DNA of 63,189 nt from an uncultured Clostridia bacterium (GTDB lineage: Bacteria > Bacillota > Clostridia > TANB77 > CAG-508), in the NCBI GenBank assembly GCA_934140005.1, contig CAKPBB010000008.1, positions 1 through 63,189 on the forward strand, in the 5' to 3' direction. The position numbers were made by a program, and so were the translations under genes. The notes under the pieces are model-generated. The model ran no database searches. It was not told where the DNA came from and saw nothing but the letters and a program-made list of their open reading frames with translations. This document shows, one piece after another, positions 25,727 to 34,174 of this stretch. How positions within the stretch are numbered: position 1 is the first letter of the stretch; every line of letters begins with the position of its first letter.

Positions 25727-25936
25727 ATGAAAAAAATAAAAAATATTATAGTAGTTCTTGGAATGATTGTTATTTTAACTTCTTTTTTATTCATACTTTC
25801 AGGTTGCAAAATTTCAGCTGAAACAAATTCAAATGGTGTATCAGTAGAGGTTGATGAGGATACAAAAAGCAATTTTGAAAATATATTAAAATGGATAAAT
25901 AAAAGAATAAACAGAGTATTTACTTTTTCAAAATAA
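25727..25936 (+). CDS. Small lipoprotein
   Basis: The 69-residue protein has a basic start, a hydrophobic stretch (VLGMIVILTSFLFI) and a lipobox LSGC at ~24-27, so the mature lipoprotein would be only ~43 residues, ending in a basic helix (WINKRINRVF). No family recognised. GGAGG precedes the ATG. It lies directly before a second lipoprotein gene (cyclophilin) with similar leader sequence, and both may share a transcript. Confidence 0.7.
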   Translation: MKKIKNIIVVLGMIVILTSFLFILSGCKISAETNSNGVSVEVDEDTKSNFENILKWINKRINRVFTFSK

Positions 25937-25986
25937 AATAAGAAAGGAATTAGTCAATAAAGCTGTTGACTATGTGAGATAGAGAT

Positions 25987-26781
25987 ATGAATAAGAAATT
26001 GATTTATGTTTTTTTAGTAATTGTAGGTATTGCAATGTTATTTATATTAACAGGTTGTTCAAATAAAGATACAGCAAATAATAACTCTGCTAAAAATAAT
26101 ACAAGTAATAGTACAACTAATAGTTCATCAAAGAATGCAACTAATACAGAGAAGGGAGAAACAAAAATGAGTGATATAGATTTTAGAGAAGCTGCTGAAA
26201 AACAAATGGCTTTACCAAATAGTGGAGACCAAATTGCTATTATGCATGTAAAAGATTATGGAGATATAAAATTTAAATTCTTTCCAGAAGTAGCACCAAA
26301 AGCAGTTGAAAACTTTTTAACACATGCTAAAGAAGGTTATTATAATGGGTTAACTTTCCATAGAGTAATAAATGAATTTATGATTCAAGGTGGAGATCCA
26401 AAAGGTGATGGAACAGGTGGAGAAAGTATATGGGGTAGTGGTTTTGGAACAGAGCTAGATTATACTTTAGTACCATATAGAGGTTCTTTATGTATGGCAA
26501 TGTCATCATTACCAAATAGCATTGGAAGTCAATTCTTTATAACACAGGCTAATTATTCTTCTAGTATGTATTCATATTTTAAGAGTTCATTCCCAGTTTC
26601 TTTATTAAATCAATATAAAGAACATGGTGGATATTTAAGCTTATATATGCAATATACAGTATTTGGACAAGTTTATGAAGGTATGGATATTGTAGATAAA
26701 ATTGCTGCAACAGAAACAGATAGTAATGATAAACCATTAACAGATGTTGTAATAGAAAGCATTGAAGTTACAAATTATTAA
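25987..26781 (+). CDS. Peptidyl-prolyl cis-trans isomerase lipoprotein (cyclophilin)
   Basis: The 264-residue protein has a signal peptide with lipobox LTGC (~21-24), an Asn/Ser/Thr-rich linker to ~60, and a cyclophilin domain. The domain shows FHRVINEFMIQGGDPKGDG, ESIWGSGFGTE, and GSQFFITQ (catalytic and binding residues F, R, Q conserved). An insert (SSMYSYFKSSFPVSLLNQY) lengthens the domain relative to PpiB. It should fold secreted proteins outside the membrane. Confidence 0.93.
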   Translation: MNKKLIYVFLVIVGIAMLFILTGCSNKDTANNNSAKNNTSNSTTNSSSKNATNTEKGETKMSDIDFREAAEKQMALPNSGDQIAIMHVKDYGDIKFKFFPEVAPKAVENFLTHAKEGYYNGLTFHRVINEFMIQGGDPKGDGTGGESIWGSGFGTELDYTLVPYRGSLCMAMSSLPNSIGSQFFITQANYSSSMYSYFKSSFPVSLLNQYKEHGGYLSLYMQYTVFGQVYEGMDIVDKIAATETDSNDKPLTDVVIESIEVTNY

Positions 26782-26829
26782 AATACTTGTTTGATACTAT
26801 AGATAAGAAGTTAAAAAAGAGGTGGAAAG

Positions 26830-27426
26830 ATGTTTGCATATATAAAAGGTGAATTAGCAGAAAAAGGACAAAATTATGTTGTATTAGATGTAAATGGTGT
26901 AGGGTATCAAATATTTGTTTCTGACTTAGCAATAAGTCAAATAGGAGATATTGGAAGCAATGTAAAACTATTTACATATTATTATGTTAGAGAAGATTTA
27001 ATTTGTTTATATGGTTTTTTAAATAGAGAAGAGCAAAGAATGTTTGAATTATTGCTTTCAGTAAGTGGTATTGGCGCAAAGTCAGCTATTGCGACTTTAT
27101 CTAATATTACGCCATCTAGCTTTGCTTTAGCGGTTATAACTAATAATGTAGCTACTTTGACTAAAATACCTGGAGTTGGAAACAAAACTGCACAAAGGTT
27201 AATATTAGAATTAAAAGATAAAATAAAGACAGAAGAAGCCGTTGCAAAAGCTCCTGAAACAAAGCTTGTAATAGAAACAAATGAAAATGTAGAAGAGGCT
27301 ACAGCTGCACTTCAAATATTAGGATATACAAAGAAAGAAATAGAAAAAGCATTAGAACATATTTCATTGGAAAATGCATCAGTAGAAGAAATTATCAGAA
27401 AATGCTTAACTTTATTAGGAAAATAA
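26830..27426 (+). CDS. ruvA: Holliday junction branch migration protein RuvA
   Basis: At 198 residues it is full length. The OB-fold start MFAYIKGELAEKGQNYVVLDVNG, the helix-hairpin-helix pair (SVSGIGAKSAIATLS and IPGVGNKTAQRLILELKDK), and the C-terminal domain III (EEATAALQILGYTKKEIEKAL) are all present. RuvA holds four-way junctions for RuvB. Here it is followed by rarA, not ruvB, 28 bases away. No ruvB is in the window. Confidence 0.96.
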   Translation: MFAYIKGELAEKGQNYVVLDVNGVGYQIFVSDLAISQIGDIGSNVKLFTYYYVREDLICLYGFLNREEQRMFELLLSVSGIGAKSAIATLSNITPSSFALAVITNNVATLTKIPGVGNKTAQRLILELKDKIKTEEAVAKAPETKLVIETNENVEEATAALQILGYTKKEIEKALEHISLENASVEEIIRKCLTLLGK

Positions 27427-27454
27427 AATCTATACATGAAAAAGAGGAATTTTT

Positions 27455-28705
27455 ATGGATTTGAATAAACCATTAGCATATAGAGTTAGACCAAAAAAAT
27501 TAGAAGAATTTATTGGACAAGAACACATATTAGGAGAAGATAAATTATTATATAGAACTATAAAAGCGGATAGATTATCGAGTATTATTTTATGGGGACC
27601 TCCTGGTTGTGGAAAGACATCACTTGCAAAAGTTATAAGTGAAACAACAAAATATAAATTTACTAAATTAAATGCAGTTACATCTGGAGTATCAGATATA
27701 AAAAAAGCTATTGAAGAAGCAGATAATATGTTATTAAATCCTAGTGGAAAATGTATATTATTTATAGACGAGATACATAGATTTAATAAATTACAACAAG
27801 ATGCATTGCTTCCTTATGTTGAAGATGGAACTGTTATTTTAATTGGTGCAACAACAGAAAATCCATATTTTGAAGTAAATAAAGCTCTTATTTCAAGGTC
27901 AATGGTTATAAAATTAGAACCACTTAAAATTGAAGATATTGTAAAAATAATAAAAAATGCAATAACTAACCCAGAGGGGCTTGGCAATTATAAAATAAAA
28001 ATATCAGATGAAACAATTGAAAAAATTGCAGAAGTGTCAAATGGAGATGTTAGAACAGCTTTAAATGGATTGGAAGTAGCTGTATTAACTACTAAAATGA
28101 ATTCAGAAGGTGTTATTGAAATTACAAATGAAATAGCAAGTGAGTCTCTAAATAAAAGAAAAGCTATGTTTGATAAATCAGGAGATAGTCACTATGATAA
28201 TATTAGTGCTTTTATAAAATCAATGCGAGGAAGTGACCCTGATGCTACTGTATTTTATTTAGCTCGTGCAATAAATGCTGGTGAAGATCCAATGTTTTTG
28301 GCAAGAAGAATTGTAATTTCTGCTGCAGAAGATGTTGGACTTGCTAATCCAAATGCACTTGTTGTTGCAAATGCAGCAATGCAATCAGTAGCTAGTGTTG
28401 GTATGCCAGAAGGAAGAATTATTTTAGCAGAAGCAGCTATATATGTTGCAAATTCTAAAAAGTCAAATGCAAGTTACAATGCAATAAATTCAGCATTAGC
28501 AGATGTTGAAAATAAAGATACAGGAACAATTCCAATGCATATAAGAAATGCACCGGCAGAAGGAATGGAGCAATTTGGATACCATGAAGGATACAAATAT
28601 CCACACGATTATCCAGGTCATTGGGTTGAGCAACAATATTTACCAGATAAAATGCTTGGAACTAAATATTTTATTAAAGATGAAAATGTAAAGGAAATAG
28701 AGTAA
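27455..28705 (+). CDS. rarA: Replication-associated recombination AAA+ ATPase RarA (MgsA)
   Basis: The 416-residue AAA+ protein has LAYRVRPKKLEEFIGQEH, Walker A GPPGCGKTS, Walker B LFIDEIHRFNKLQQD, sensor GATTENPYFEVN, and the family C-terminal domain (DPMFLARRIVISAAEDVGLA, GYKYPHDYPGHWVEQQY). RarA works at stalled replication forks. It is cotranscribed with ruvA and ends at a strong terminator. Confidence 0.95.
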   Translation: MDLNKPLAYRVRPKKLEEFIGQEHILGEDKLLYRTIKADRLSSIILWGPPGCGKTSLAKVISETTKYKFTKLNAVTSGVSDIKKAIEEADNMLLNPSGKCILFIDEIHRFNKLQQDALLPYVEDGTVILIGATTENPYFEVNKALISRSMVIKLEPLKIEDIVKIIKNAITNPEGLGNYKIKISDETIEKIAEVSNGDVRTALNGLEVAVLTTKMNSEGVIEITNEIASESLNKRKAMFDKSGDSHYDNISAFIKSMRGSDPDATVFYLARAINAGEDPMFLARRIVISAAEDVGLANPNALVVANAAMQSVASVGMPEGRIILAEAAIYVANSKKSNASYNAINSALADVENKDTGTIPMHIRNAPAEGMEQFGYHEGYKYPHDYPGHWVEQQYLPDKMLGTKYFIKDENVKEIE

Positions 28706-28740
28706 AACTAAAGATATTGAGAATTTAACTCTAAATTACA

Positions 28741-28777
28741 AGAGCCACGTCCTTTTGAGGATGAGGCTCTTTTTTTT
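28741..28777. terminator. Terminator after rarA
   Basis: AGAGCC-ACGTCC / GGATGA-GGCTCT stem followed by eight T. It also lies just past the stop of the convergent minus-strand gene. Confidence 0.85.
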
Positions 28778-28779
28778 GA

Positions 28780-29415
28780 TTATTCAACATTGGTATTAAG
28801 AACATCTTGTTGTGTAACTGTATTGAATTCGTAAAAATATGTTGTTTCTATAGGACAACTTATATTATTTTGAGTAGATGTTCCATTATATTGTTTTAAA
28901 ACTAAACCAGTTGATTTATCTATATACATATTTGAAACCATTGAATTTGTGATTAAATAGCAATTTGTATCTGCATATTGTATAGATGAAATTTTTGTTT
29001 TCATCAATTCAACTAAAATATTACTTTGACTATTTTTACTATATAGGTTGTAAGGATTTACAATTTTAATTTCTTGAACATTACTATTTGTGTTTGTATA
29101 CTTATTTTCATTGGCATCTATATATGTAATGACTTTGTCTGTAAAAAATGAGGTACTTGTCATGATTGAATAATCTTCTAAAGAAAACCTATGTTCAACT
29201 AGTTTGGAATTTTCAGATGTTTTAAACATATCAAAAATTATATAAGATGAAGCTTGAGAGGTTCTTTGTTGAATATGATAATTTGATTCACTATAAAGTA
29301 AGTCAAAATTTGCTTTAAGAGAATTTATAATGTAAAAATTTCTTATTAAATGAATAATTAGAACGGCAATGATTGCTAGAATTACAATAATAATATATTT
29401 TAATATTTTCTTCAT
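28780..29415 (-). CDS. Membrane-anchored hypothetical protein
   Basis: The 211-residue protein has one N-terminal membrane helix (IIIVILAIIAVLIIHLI, ~8-24) and a ~185-residue external domain, mostly strands with polar turns. It reads like LolA/LppX-type beta sheets (TYIDANENKYT, MYIDKSTGLVLKQYNG), a resemblance in style only. GGGGGAT precedes the ATG. It is monocistronic and divergent from the permease genes. Function unknown. Confidence 0.65.
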   Translation of the reverse strand: MKKILKYIIIVILAIIAVLIIHLIRNFYIINSLKANFDLLYSESNYHIQQRTSQASSYIIFDMFKTSENSKLVEHRFSLEDYSIMTSTSFFTDKVITYIDANENKYTNTNSNVQEIKIVNPYNLYSKNSQSNILVELMKTKISSIQYADTNCYLITNSMVSNMYIDKSTGLVLKQYNGTSTQNNISCPIETTYFYEFNTVTQQDVLNTNVE

Positions 29416-29528
29416 AAAATATCCCCCTTCAATTTTATAATAACAATAAATTACTAAATACGCAAGAAAAAATTATATAAATATGTAATATAAAGAATAA
29501 TATTTGAAATTTATAAGAAAATATTATT

Positions 29529-29891
29529 ATGAATAAAGAACATAATTTATTGAATATATTACTAGGTTTTATAGCAGGAATTATTAGTGGTTTCTTTGGT
29601 GCAGGAGGAGGACTAATATTGATTCCATATTTTTCTAAAATTTTAAAAGAAGATGAAGTCACATCTAGAACTACTACAATAATGTGCATATTTTTAATGG
29701 TTATTGTTAGTTGCTTTTTTTATAGTAAAAACTCTGCTATAAATTTAGAAATTGGCATAAAGTGTATAATTGGTGGAATTGTAGGAAGTATACTTGGTTC
29801 AAAATTATTAAGAAAAATTAAATCGAAATATTTGGAATTATTTTTTATAATTTTTTTATTTTATAGTAGTTTTTCAATTATATTAAAATAG
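29529..29891 (+). CDS. TSUP (TauE/SafE) permease, N-terminal half as a separate protein
   Basis: The 120-residue membrane protein has the first repeat of the TSUP anion exporter family: GFIAGIISGFFGAGGGLILI, then IKCIIGGIVGSILGSKLL. Full TSUP proteins are ~250 residues with two such repeats; this one ends after four helices. The next gene, eight bases on, encodes the second half. The two halves probably assemble to export sulfite or another organic anion. Confidence 0.85.
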   Translation: MNKEHNLLNILLGFIAGIISGFFGAGGGLILIPYFSKILKEDEVTSRTTTIMCIFLMVIVSCFFYSKNSAINLEIGIKCIIGGIVGSILGSKLLRKIKSKYLELFFIIFLFYSSFSIILK

Positions 29892-29898
29892 AGGGAAT

Positions 29899-30291
29899 AT
29901 GCAAGAAATTATTTTTGGAGTGCTTTCTGGAATTGTAACAGCACTTGGTATGGGTGGAGGAACAGTTTTAATTTTATTTTTTGGACTATTTACTGAAATA
30001 GAACAACATGTAATTCAAGGCGTGAATTTGATTGTGTTTATACCAACAGCTTTAATTTCAATTTTATTAAATTTGAAAGATAAAAGTATAAATTTAAAAT
30101 TGGCAAAAAGTGTAAGTATATCAGGAATTTTTGGGGCTATTTTAGGAAGTTTTTTATCATTTAAATTTAGTAATGTTTTACTTAAAAAAATATTTGGAAT
30201 ATTTTTACTTCTAATAGCAATAATGGAAACATATTCATTTTTTACAAAGTATATTTTGAAGGGAAAAGTAGATAATAAAGATAAGAATTAA
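29899..30291 (+). CDS. TSUP (TauE/SafE) permease, C-terminal half as a separate protein
   Basis: The 130-residue membrane protein carries the second TSUP repeat: GVLSGIVTALGMGGGTVLIL, then VIQGVNLIVFIP and VSISGIFGAILGSFLS. It has its own GAGGGA site and ATG, and follows the first half after seven bases, so this is a true two-gene arrangement rather than an obvious frameshift. A basic tail (GKVDNKDKN) ends the chain. Confidence 0.85.
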   Translation: MQEIIFGVLSGIVTALGMGGGTVLILFFGLFTEIEQHVIQGVNLIVFIPTALISILLNLKDKSINLKLAKSVSISGIFGAILGSFLSFKFSNVLLKKIFGIFLLLIAIMETYSFFTKYILKGKVDNKDKN

Positions 30292-30315
30292 ATTTATCTA
30301 ATAGGAGGAATGAGT

Positions 30316-30459
30316 ATGAAATTTACAAAAGGTGTAATATTAGGAAGTATTATAACAGCAGGTGCAATGATGATGTATTCAGAAGGAATCGATACTAGCA
30401 AAAAGAAAATGATGAAAAAGGGAAAACAATTAGCAAAAAAGATGAAAATGGCAATGTAA
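30316..30459 (+). CDS. Small 47-residue membrane-associated protein
   Basis: An AGGAGG site seven bases before ATG 30316 opens a 47-codon frame. The first half is a hydrophobic segment (KGVILGSIITAGAMMMY, 5-21). The second half is strongly basic (KKKMMKKGKQLAKKMKMAM). The look recalls very short YtxH-type proteins. A terminator follows at once. It may be cotranscribed with the permease halves. Function unknown. Confidence 0.65.
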   Translation: MKFTKGVILGSIITAGAMMMYSEGIDTSKKKMMKKGKQLAKKMKMAM

Positions 30460-30469
30460 GTAAAAGTAT

Positions 30470-30503
30470 AAAAAGTGTACTAATTTATTTTAGTACACTT
30501 TTA
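30470..30503. terminator. Bidirectional terminator
   Basis: AAAAGTGTACTA / TAGTACACTTTT stem between convergent genes. Confidence 0.8.
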
Positions 30504-30507
30504 CAAA

Positions 30508-30960
30508 TTATTCAGAAACAGGTAATTCGCTATTACAAGGACTTTCAGCTTCTAAATGTGATGCTTCACAATGTTTATCGCAGTCTATATCTACACCTTT
30601 TAAACATTTACCTTTTTTCTCACATGTTTTGCAAATTTTTACATGGTCTACTCTGTTTACCCAAATATCTATTGCATAGTGTTTTTTTGGACATAAAGGA
30701 CCAAAAACGAATTCGCCATCTTTATCGGTGAAAGTATGAGAAACAGGTTTTCTTTCAAATTGACCATCACATATTTTTACAACCTCTATCAATTTTATAA
30801 CTGCATCTCTAACTGGTTCTCCATAAGAATCTTTTAAAATTCCAAAAACAGCATTACGATTATCTTCTGGTAATGTGATATCTAAATCAAATTGTTTTCC
30901 ATTTTCAATACCACCATTTATTTCTAATTTGTTTTTATCACAATTATCACAACTTTCCAT
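30508..30960 (-). CDS. Carboxypeptidase-regulatory-like (Cna B-like) domain protein, cysteine-rich
   Basis: A 150-residue protein starting at the second ATG; the first, four codons upstream, sits against the AAAGGA site. It lacks a signal peptide. The core is a beta-sandwich of the carboxypeptidase regulatory-like type: AVFGILKDSYGEPVRDAVIK, then HTFTDKDGEFVFGPL. It is rich in cysteine pairs (SCDNCDK near the start, KICKTCEKKGKC near 115), suggesting metal binding or cross-linking, perhaps in a spore or cytoplasmic structure. Such proteins are common in Clostridia. Function inferred only. Confidence 0.65.
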   Translation of the reverse strand: MESCDNCDKNKLEINGGIENGKQFDLDITLPEDNRNAVFGILKDSYGEPVRDAVIKLIEVVKICDGQFERKPVSHTFTDKDGEFVFGPLCPKKHYAIDIWVNRVDHVKICKTCEKKGKCLKGVDIDCDKHCEASHLEAESPCNSELPVSE

Positions 30961-31142
30961 AATATATTCCATTCCTTTCTTGTGTAACTATATTATATAT
31001 TATGAAGGTTATATAATTAGTGTGAAAAAATAAACTAATAATTTTGCAGAAACATATAGGTATTTTAAAAATGAAATCAAATTCTTGCACAAAAGAATAA
31101 AATAGTATATATTATAATATACTAAATAAAGGGAGTATAATT

Positions 31143-32507
31143 ATGGATTTTGATAGTTTAAGGAAAGAATATTCTACTTTTGAATATCAATATTATAAAA
31201 TAACAGAAAATGAGGAAAATATTATATTAAAGTATGGCTTTGAAATTGTTGGATTAAGTAAATTCGAACCAGAGATTATAATTAAAAAGAAGAACTTTAA
31301 TTGGAAAAATATAGATACATATAAAGCTAAAGAAATTGCTTTTTATATTGGGATGGTGGAAGCTATAAGTTATTTTAAAGCTACTTGTTCACCTAAATTT
31401 GTGATAAAATGTGGATATTTAGATGAATTTCAAAAGAAATGGTTTTCAAAATTATATTATCTAGGCTTAGGAGAATTTAGATATAGAAATAATATAAAGG
31501 TCAGTCAAGAAAATTTTATAAATTTTGATGTTGAAAATGATAAAGAAATATCTCAAAAAGAATCTTGTATATTGGAAGAAAAATCTGGACTTATAATTCC
31601 AATTGGCGGTGGAAAAGATTCTAATGTTACACTAGAATTGTTAAAAAAATATAAAGATGATACATTTTGTTTTTGTATAGGAAGTAAAAAGGTTTCTTTA
31701 GAATGTGCAAAACAGGCTGGATTTGAAAATGAACAAATTATAGAAGTAGATAGAAAAATTGATAAAAGGCTTATAGAATTAAATGCAGAGGGATTTCTAA
31801 ATGGACATACACCATTTTCTGCAATTATAGCATTTATCACATATTTTGTTGCTTTTTTATTAAATAAGAAATATATAGCTTTATCTAATGAAGATAGTGC
31901 AAATCAGAGTAATGTCGCTGGTGAAAAAATAAATCATCAATATTCAAAAACTTATGAATTTGAAACTGACTTTAGAAATTTTGTAAATCAATATTTAGAA
32001 AAAGACATAGAATATTTTAGTATGCTAAGACCGATTACAGAATTACAGATTGCAATGCTGTTTTCAAAGCTAAAGCCATATCATAAAATATTTAAAAGTT
32101 GTAATGTTGGAAGCAAAACTGAACCTTGGAAATGGTGCTGTAATTGTCCAAAATGCTTATTTGTATATACAATTTTAAGTCCTTTTTTATATAAAAAAGA
32201 ACTAGTGGAAATTTTTGGAGAAGATTTATTTGAAAAAGAAAGTTTAAAAGAGACTTTTGTAGAGCTTTGTGGCTTTGGAGAAACTAAGCCTTTTGAATGT
32301 GTTGGAACTTATGAAGAAGTACAATATGCAGTGAGCGAGACGATAAAGAAATTAGAAAGCAAAAATTTAGAATTACCATATTTGTTAAAGTTCTATAAAG
32401 AAAATTATAAGATGAGAGAAGGTAAATTTTTGAAATTTTATAATGAAAATAATTATTTACCAAAAGATTTTGATGAAATATTAAGAAAAGAGATTTTTAA
32501 AGATTAG
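31143..32507 (+). CDS. murL: UDP-MurNAc-L-Ala-L-Glu epimerase MurL
   Basis: This 454-residue protein resembles MurL, first defined in Xanthomonas, which uses ATP to invert L-glutamate to D-glutamate on UDP-MurNAc-L-Ala-L-Glu. A PP-loop-like motif GGGKDS is at 155-160, followed by LSNEDSANQSNV and a cysteine cluster KWCCNCPKCLFVY. The strongest support is context: a MurD-type ligase starts 15 bases downstream, the same pair (MurD2 then MurL) described for this pathway. With it the cell would not need free D-glutamate from MurI for peptidoglycan. The call rests on motif memory and neighbourhood, not a search. Confidence 0.75.
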   Translation: MDFDSLRKEYSTFEYQYYKITENEENIILKYGFEIVGLSKFEPEIIIKKKNFNWKNIDTYKAKEIAFYIGMVEAISYFKATCSPKFVIKCGYLDEFQKKWFSKLYYLGLGEFRYRNNIKVSQENFINFDVENDKEISQKESCILEEKSGLIIPIGGGKDSNVTLELLKKYKDDTFCFCIGSKKVSLECAKQAGFENEQIIEVDRKIDKRLIELNAEGFLNGHTPFSAIIAFITYFVAFLLNKKYIALSNEDSANQSNVAGEKINHQYSKTYEFETDFRNFVNQYLEKDIEYFSMLRPITELQIAMLFSKLKPYHKIFKSCNVGSKTEPWKWCCNCPKCLFVYTILSPFLYKKELVEIFGEDLFEKESLKETFVELCGFGETKPFECVGTYEEVQYAVSETIKKLESKNLELPYLLKFYKENYKMREGKFLKFYNENNYLPKDFDEILRKEIFKD

Positions 32508-32521
32508 TAGGAAGTAATAAG

Positions 32522-33877
32522 ATGATAGAAAAATTATTAAATTATTTAGAAGATAAAAAAATATTATTATTGGGATTTGGAAAAGAAGGAGAATCAACAT
32601 ATAAATTTTTGAGAAAACATTTTCCAGAAAAGAAATTAGGAATTGCTGATAGTAATATGAATTTACTAGAAGAAAAAAGTTTCTTATTTGAAGATGTAAA
32701 TGTAGAAGTAATGCTTGGAAAAGACTATTTTAGAGATATTGACTATTATGACATTGTTATAAAAACACCAGGAATATCATTAAAAGATATTGACATTTCA
32801 AAATTTAGAAATAAGATTACAAGTCAGCTAGAATTACTTTTAGAGTATATTCCTTGTTTTACAATTGGAATTACTGGAACAAAAGGAAAAAGCACAACTA
32901 GTACACTTATGTATCAAATTTTAAAGGAACAAAACAAAAATGTGATGCTTCTTGGTAACATTGGAGAACCTATTTTTAATGATATAGATGATATGACAGA
33001 GGATACAATTTTAGTATTGGAGCTTTCTTCACATGCGTTAGAATTTGTAAAAAAATCACCTAATATTGCAATTTTATTAGATATCTATGAAGAACATTTA
33101 GACCATTATAGTTCATTAGAAAAATATATTGAAGCAAAGTTTAATGTTGCAAAATATCAAAATGATAAAGATATATTCATATATAATGCAAGTAATCAAT
33201 ATATAAAAAATTATAAATTTACTTATAAGGAAAATGATGTAGCTGTTATAGAAAGTGGTGATTTAGAAACACAAAAGGATAATTGCATTCGTATAAAAAA
33301 AGATGGAATATATTTTGATAATAGTAAAATTTGTAATGAAATAGGTGAGATGAATTTAAAAGGTACACACAATTTAAATAATATACTATTTGTTATTACT
33401 ACATCTAAATTATTAAATTTAGATATGGAAAAAACAATTGACACTATAAAAAATTTTAAACCTTTAGAACATAGAATGGAATTTGTAGCTGAAATAGATA
33501 ATGTTAGATATTATAATGATTCAATATCTACAATTCCAGAGGCAACAATAAATGCAATAAAAGCATTAAAAGAAGTAAATACAGTAATTGTTGGTGGAAA
33601 AGATAGAGGTGTTGACTTAGAAGAACTATGCGAATTTTTAGAAAGATGTGATGTAGAGAATATTATTTGTTTACCAAAAACTGGTGAGTATATATATTCA
33701 AAATTAAATTCAAAAAAGAAATGTTTTATGGCTATGGAAATGCCTGTAGCTGTTAAAATTGCCAAAAAAGTGACTGCAAAAGATAAAATATGTTTACTTT
33801 CACCAGCAGCTTCTAGTTATGGATATTTTAAAAATTTTGAAGAAAGAGGCAAGATTTTTAAAAACTGTATTTTGTAA
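32522..33877 (+). CDS. murD: UDP-N-acetylmuramoyl-L-alanine--glutamate ligase (MurD, probably L-Glu-adding MurD2 type)
   Basis: The 451-residue Mur ligase has the P-loop GITGTKGKSTTS near 117-128, LELSSHALEFV, the HLDHY motif, LEHRMEFV, YNDSISTIPEAT, and the C-terminal GGKDRGVDLEELCEFLE and LSPAASSYGYFKNFEERG. These are standard for MurD, which adds glutamate to UDP-MurNAc-L-Ala. Standard MurD uses D-Glu; the adjacent murL suggests this one takes L-Glu. SHALEFV in place of the usual SSFQL is a visible difference at the substrate site. It is the second gene of the operon. Confidence 0.88.
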   Translation: MIEKLLNYLEDKKILLLGFGKEGESTYKFLRKHFPEKKLGIADSNMNLLEEKSFLFEDVNVEVMLGKDYFRDIDYYDIVIKTPGISLKDIDISKFRNKITSQLELLLEYIPCFTIGITGTKGKSTTSTLMYQILKEQNKNVMLLGNIGEPIFNDIDDMTEDTILVLELSSHALEFVKKSPNIAILLDIYEEHLDHYSSLEKYIEAKFNVAKYQNDKDIFIYNASNQYIKNYKFTYKENDVAVIESGDLETQKDNCIRIKKDGIYFDNSKICNEIGEMNLKGTHNLNNILFVITTSKLLNLDMEKTIDTIKNFKPLEHRMEFVAEIDNVRYYNDSISTIPEATINAIKALKEVNTVIVGGKDRGVDLEELCEFLERCDVENIICLPKTGEYIYSKLNSKKKCFMAMEMPVAVKIAKKVTAKDKICLLSPAASSYGYFKNFEERGKIFKNCIL

Positions 33878-34174
33878 AAAAACTTGCAAACACTCAAAAA
33901 TATACTTAAAAAAGTAGTTTACAAATAATAAAGTAACATAAAAATATAATAAAAAGCAACTTGAAAATAAAAAATAAGATATTATGAATGTACTGAAAAT
34001 ACTGAAAGAACGAAATGCAAAAAAACATATTTTTGTTAAAAAAGTAAAAAATATGAAACTTTATGTAGACAAAGTACAAAAAGTGTGCTATAATTAAATT
34101 GTTTTTAAGAGAAAAACGAAGAAAAAGTGAGCTTTAAAGAGAGATACTGTAGATAAATTTAAGGAGGAATTAAA
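33878..34174. other. A-rich interval before the SSB gene
   Basis: About 300 bases, strongly A-rich on the plus strand, with no supported gene. It holds the promoter at 34066-34094 and an ~80-base leader to the SSB start. Confidence 0.5.
34066..34094 (+). promoter_or_regulatory. Promoter of the SSB-like gene
   Basis: TAGACA (34066-34071), 17-base spacer with TGTGC just before the -10, TATAAT (34089-34094). Confidence 0.7.

Noticed and set aside
33984..34100. 38-codon ORF starting at ATG 33984 in the A-rich leader of the SSB gene
   Set aside because: No ribosome binding site, lysine-rich low-complexity product, and it overlaps the promoter at 34066-34094.
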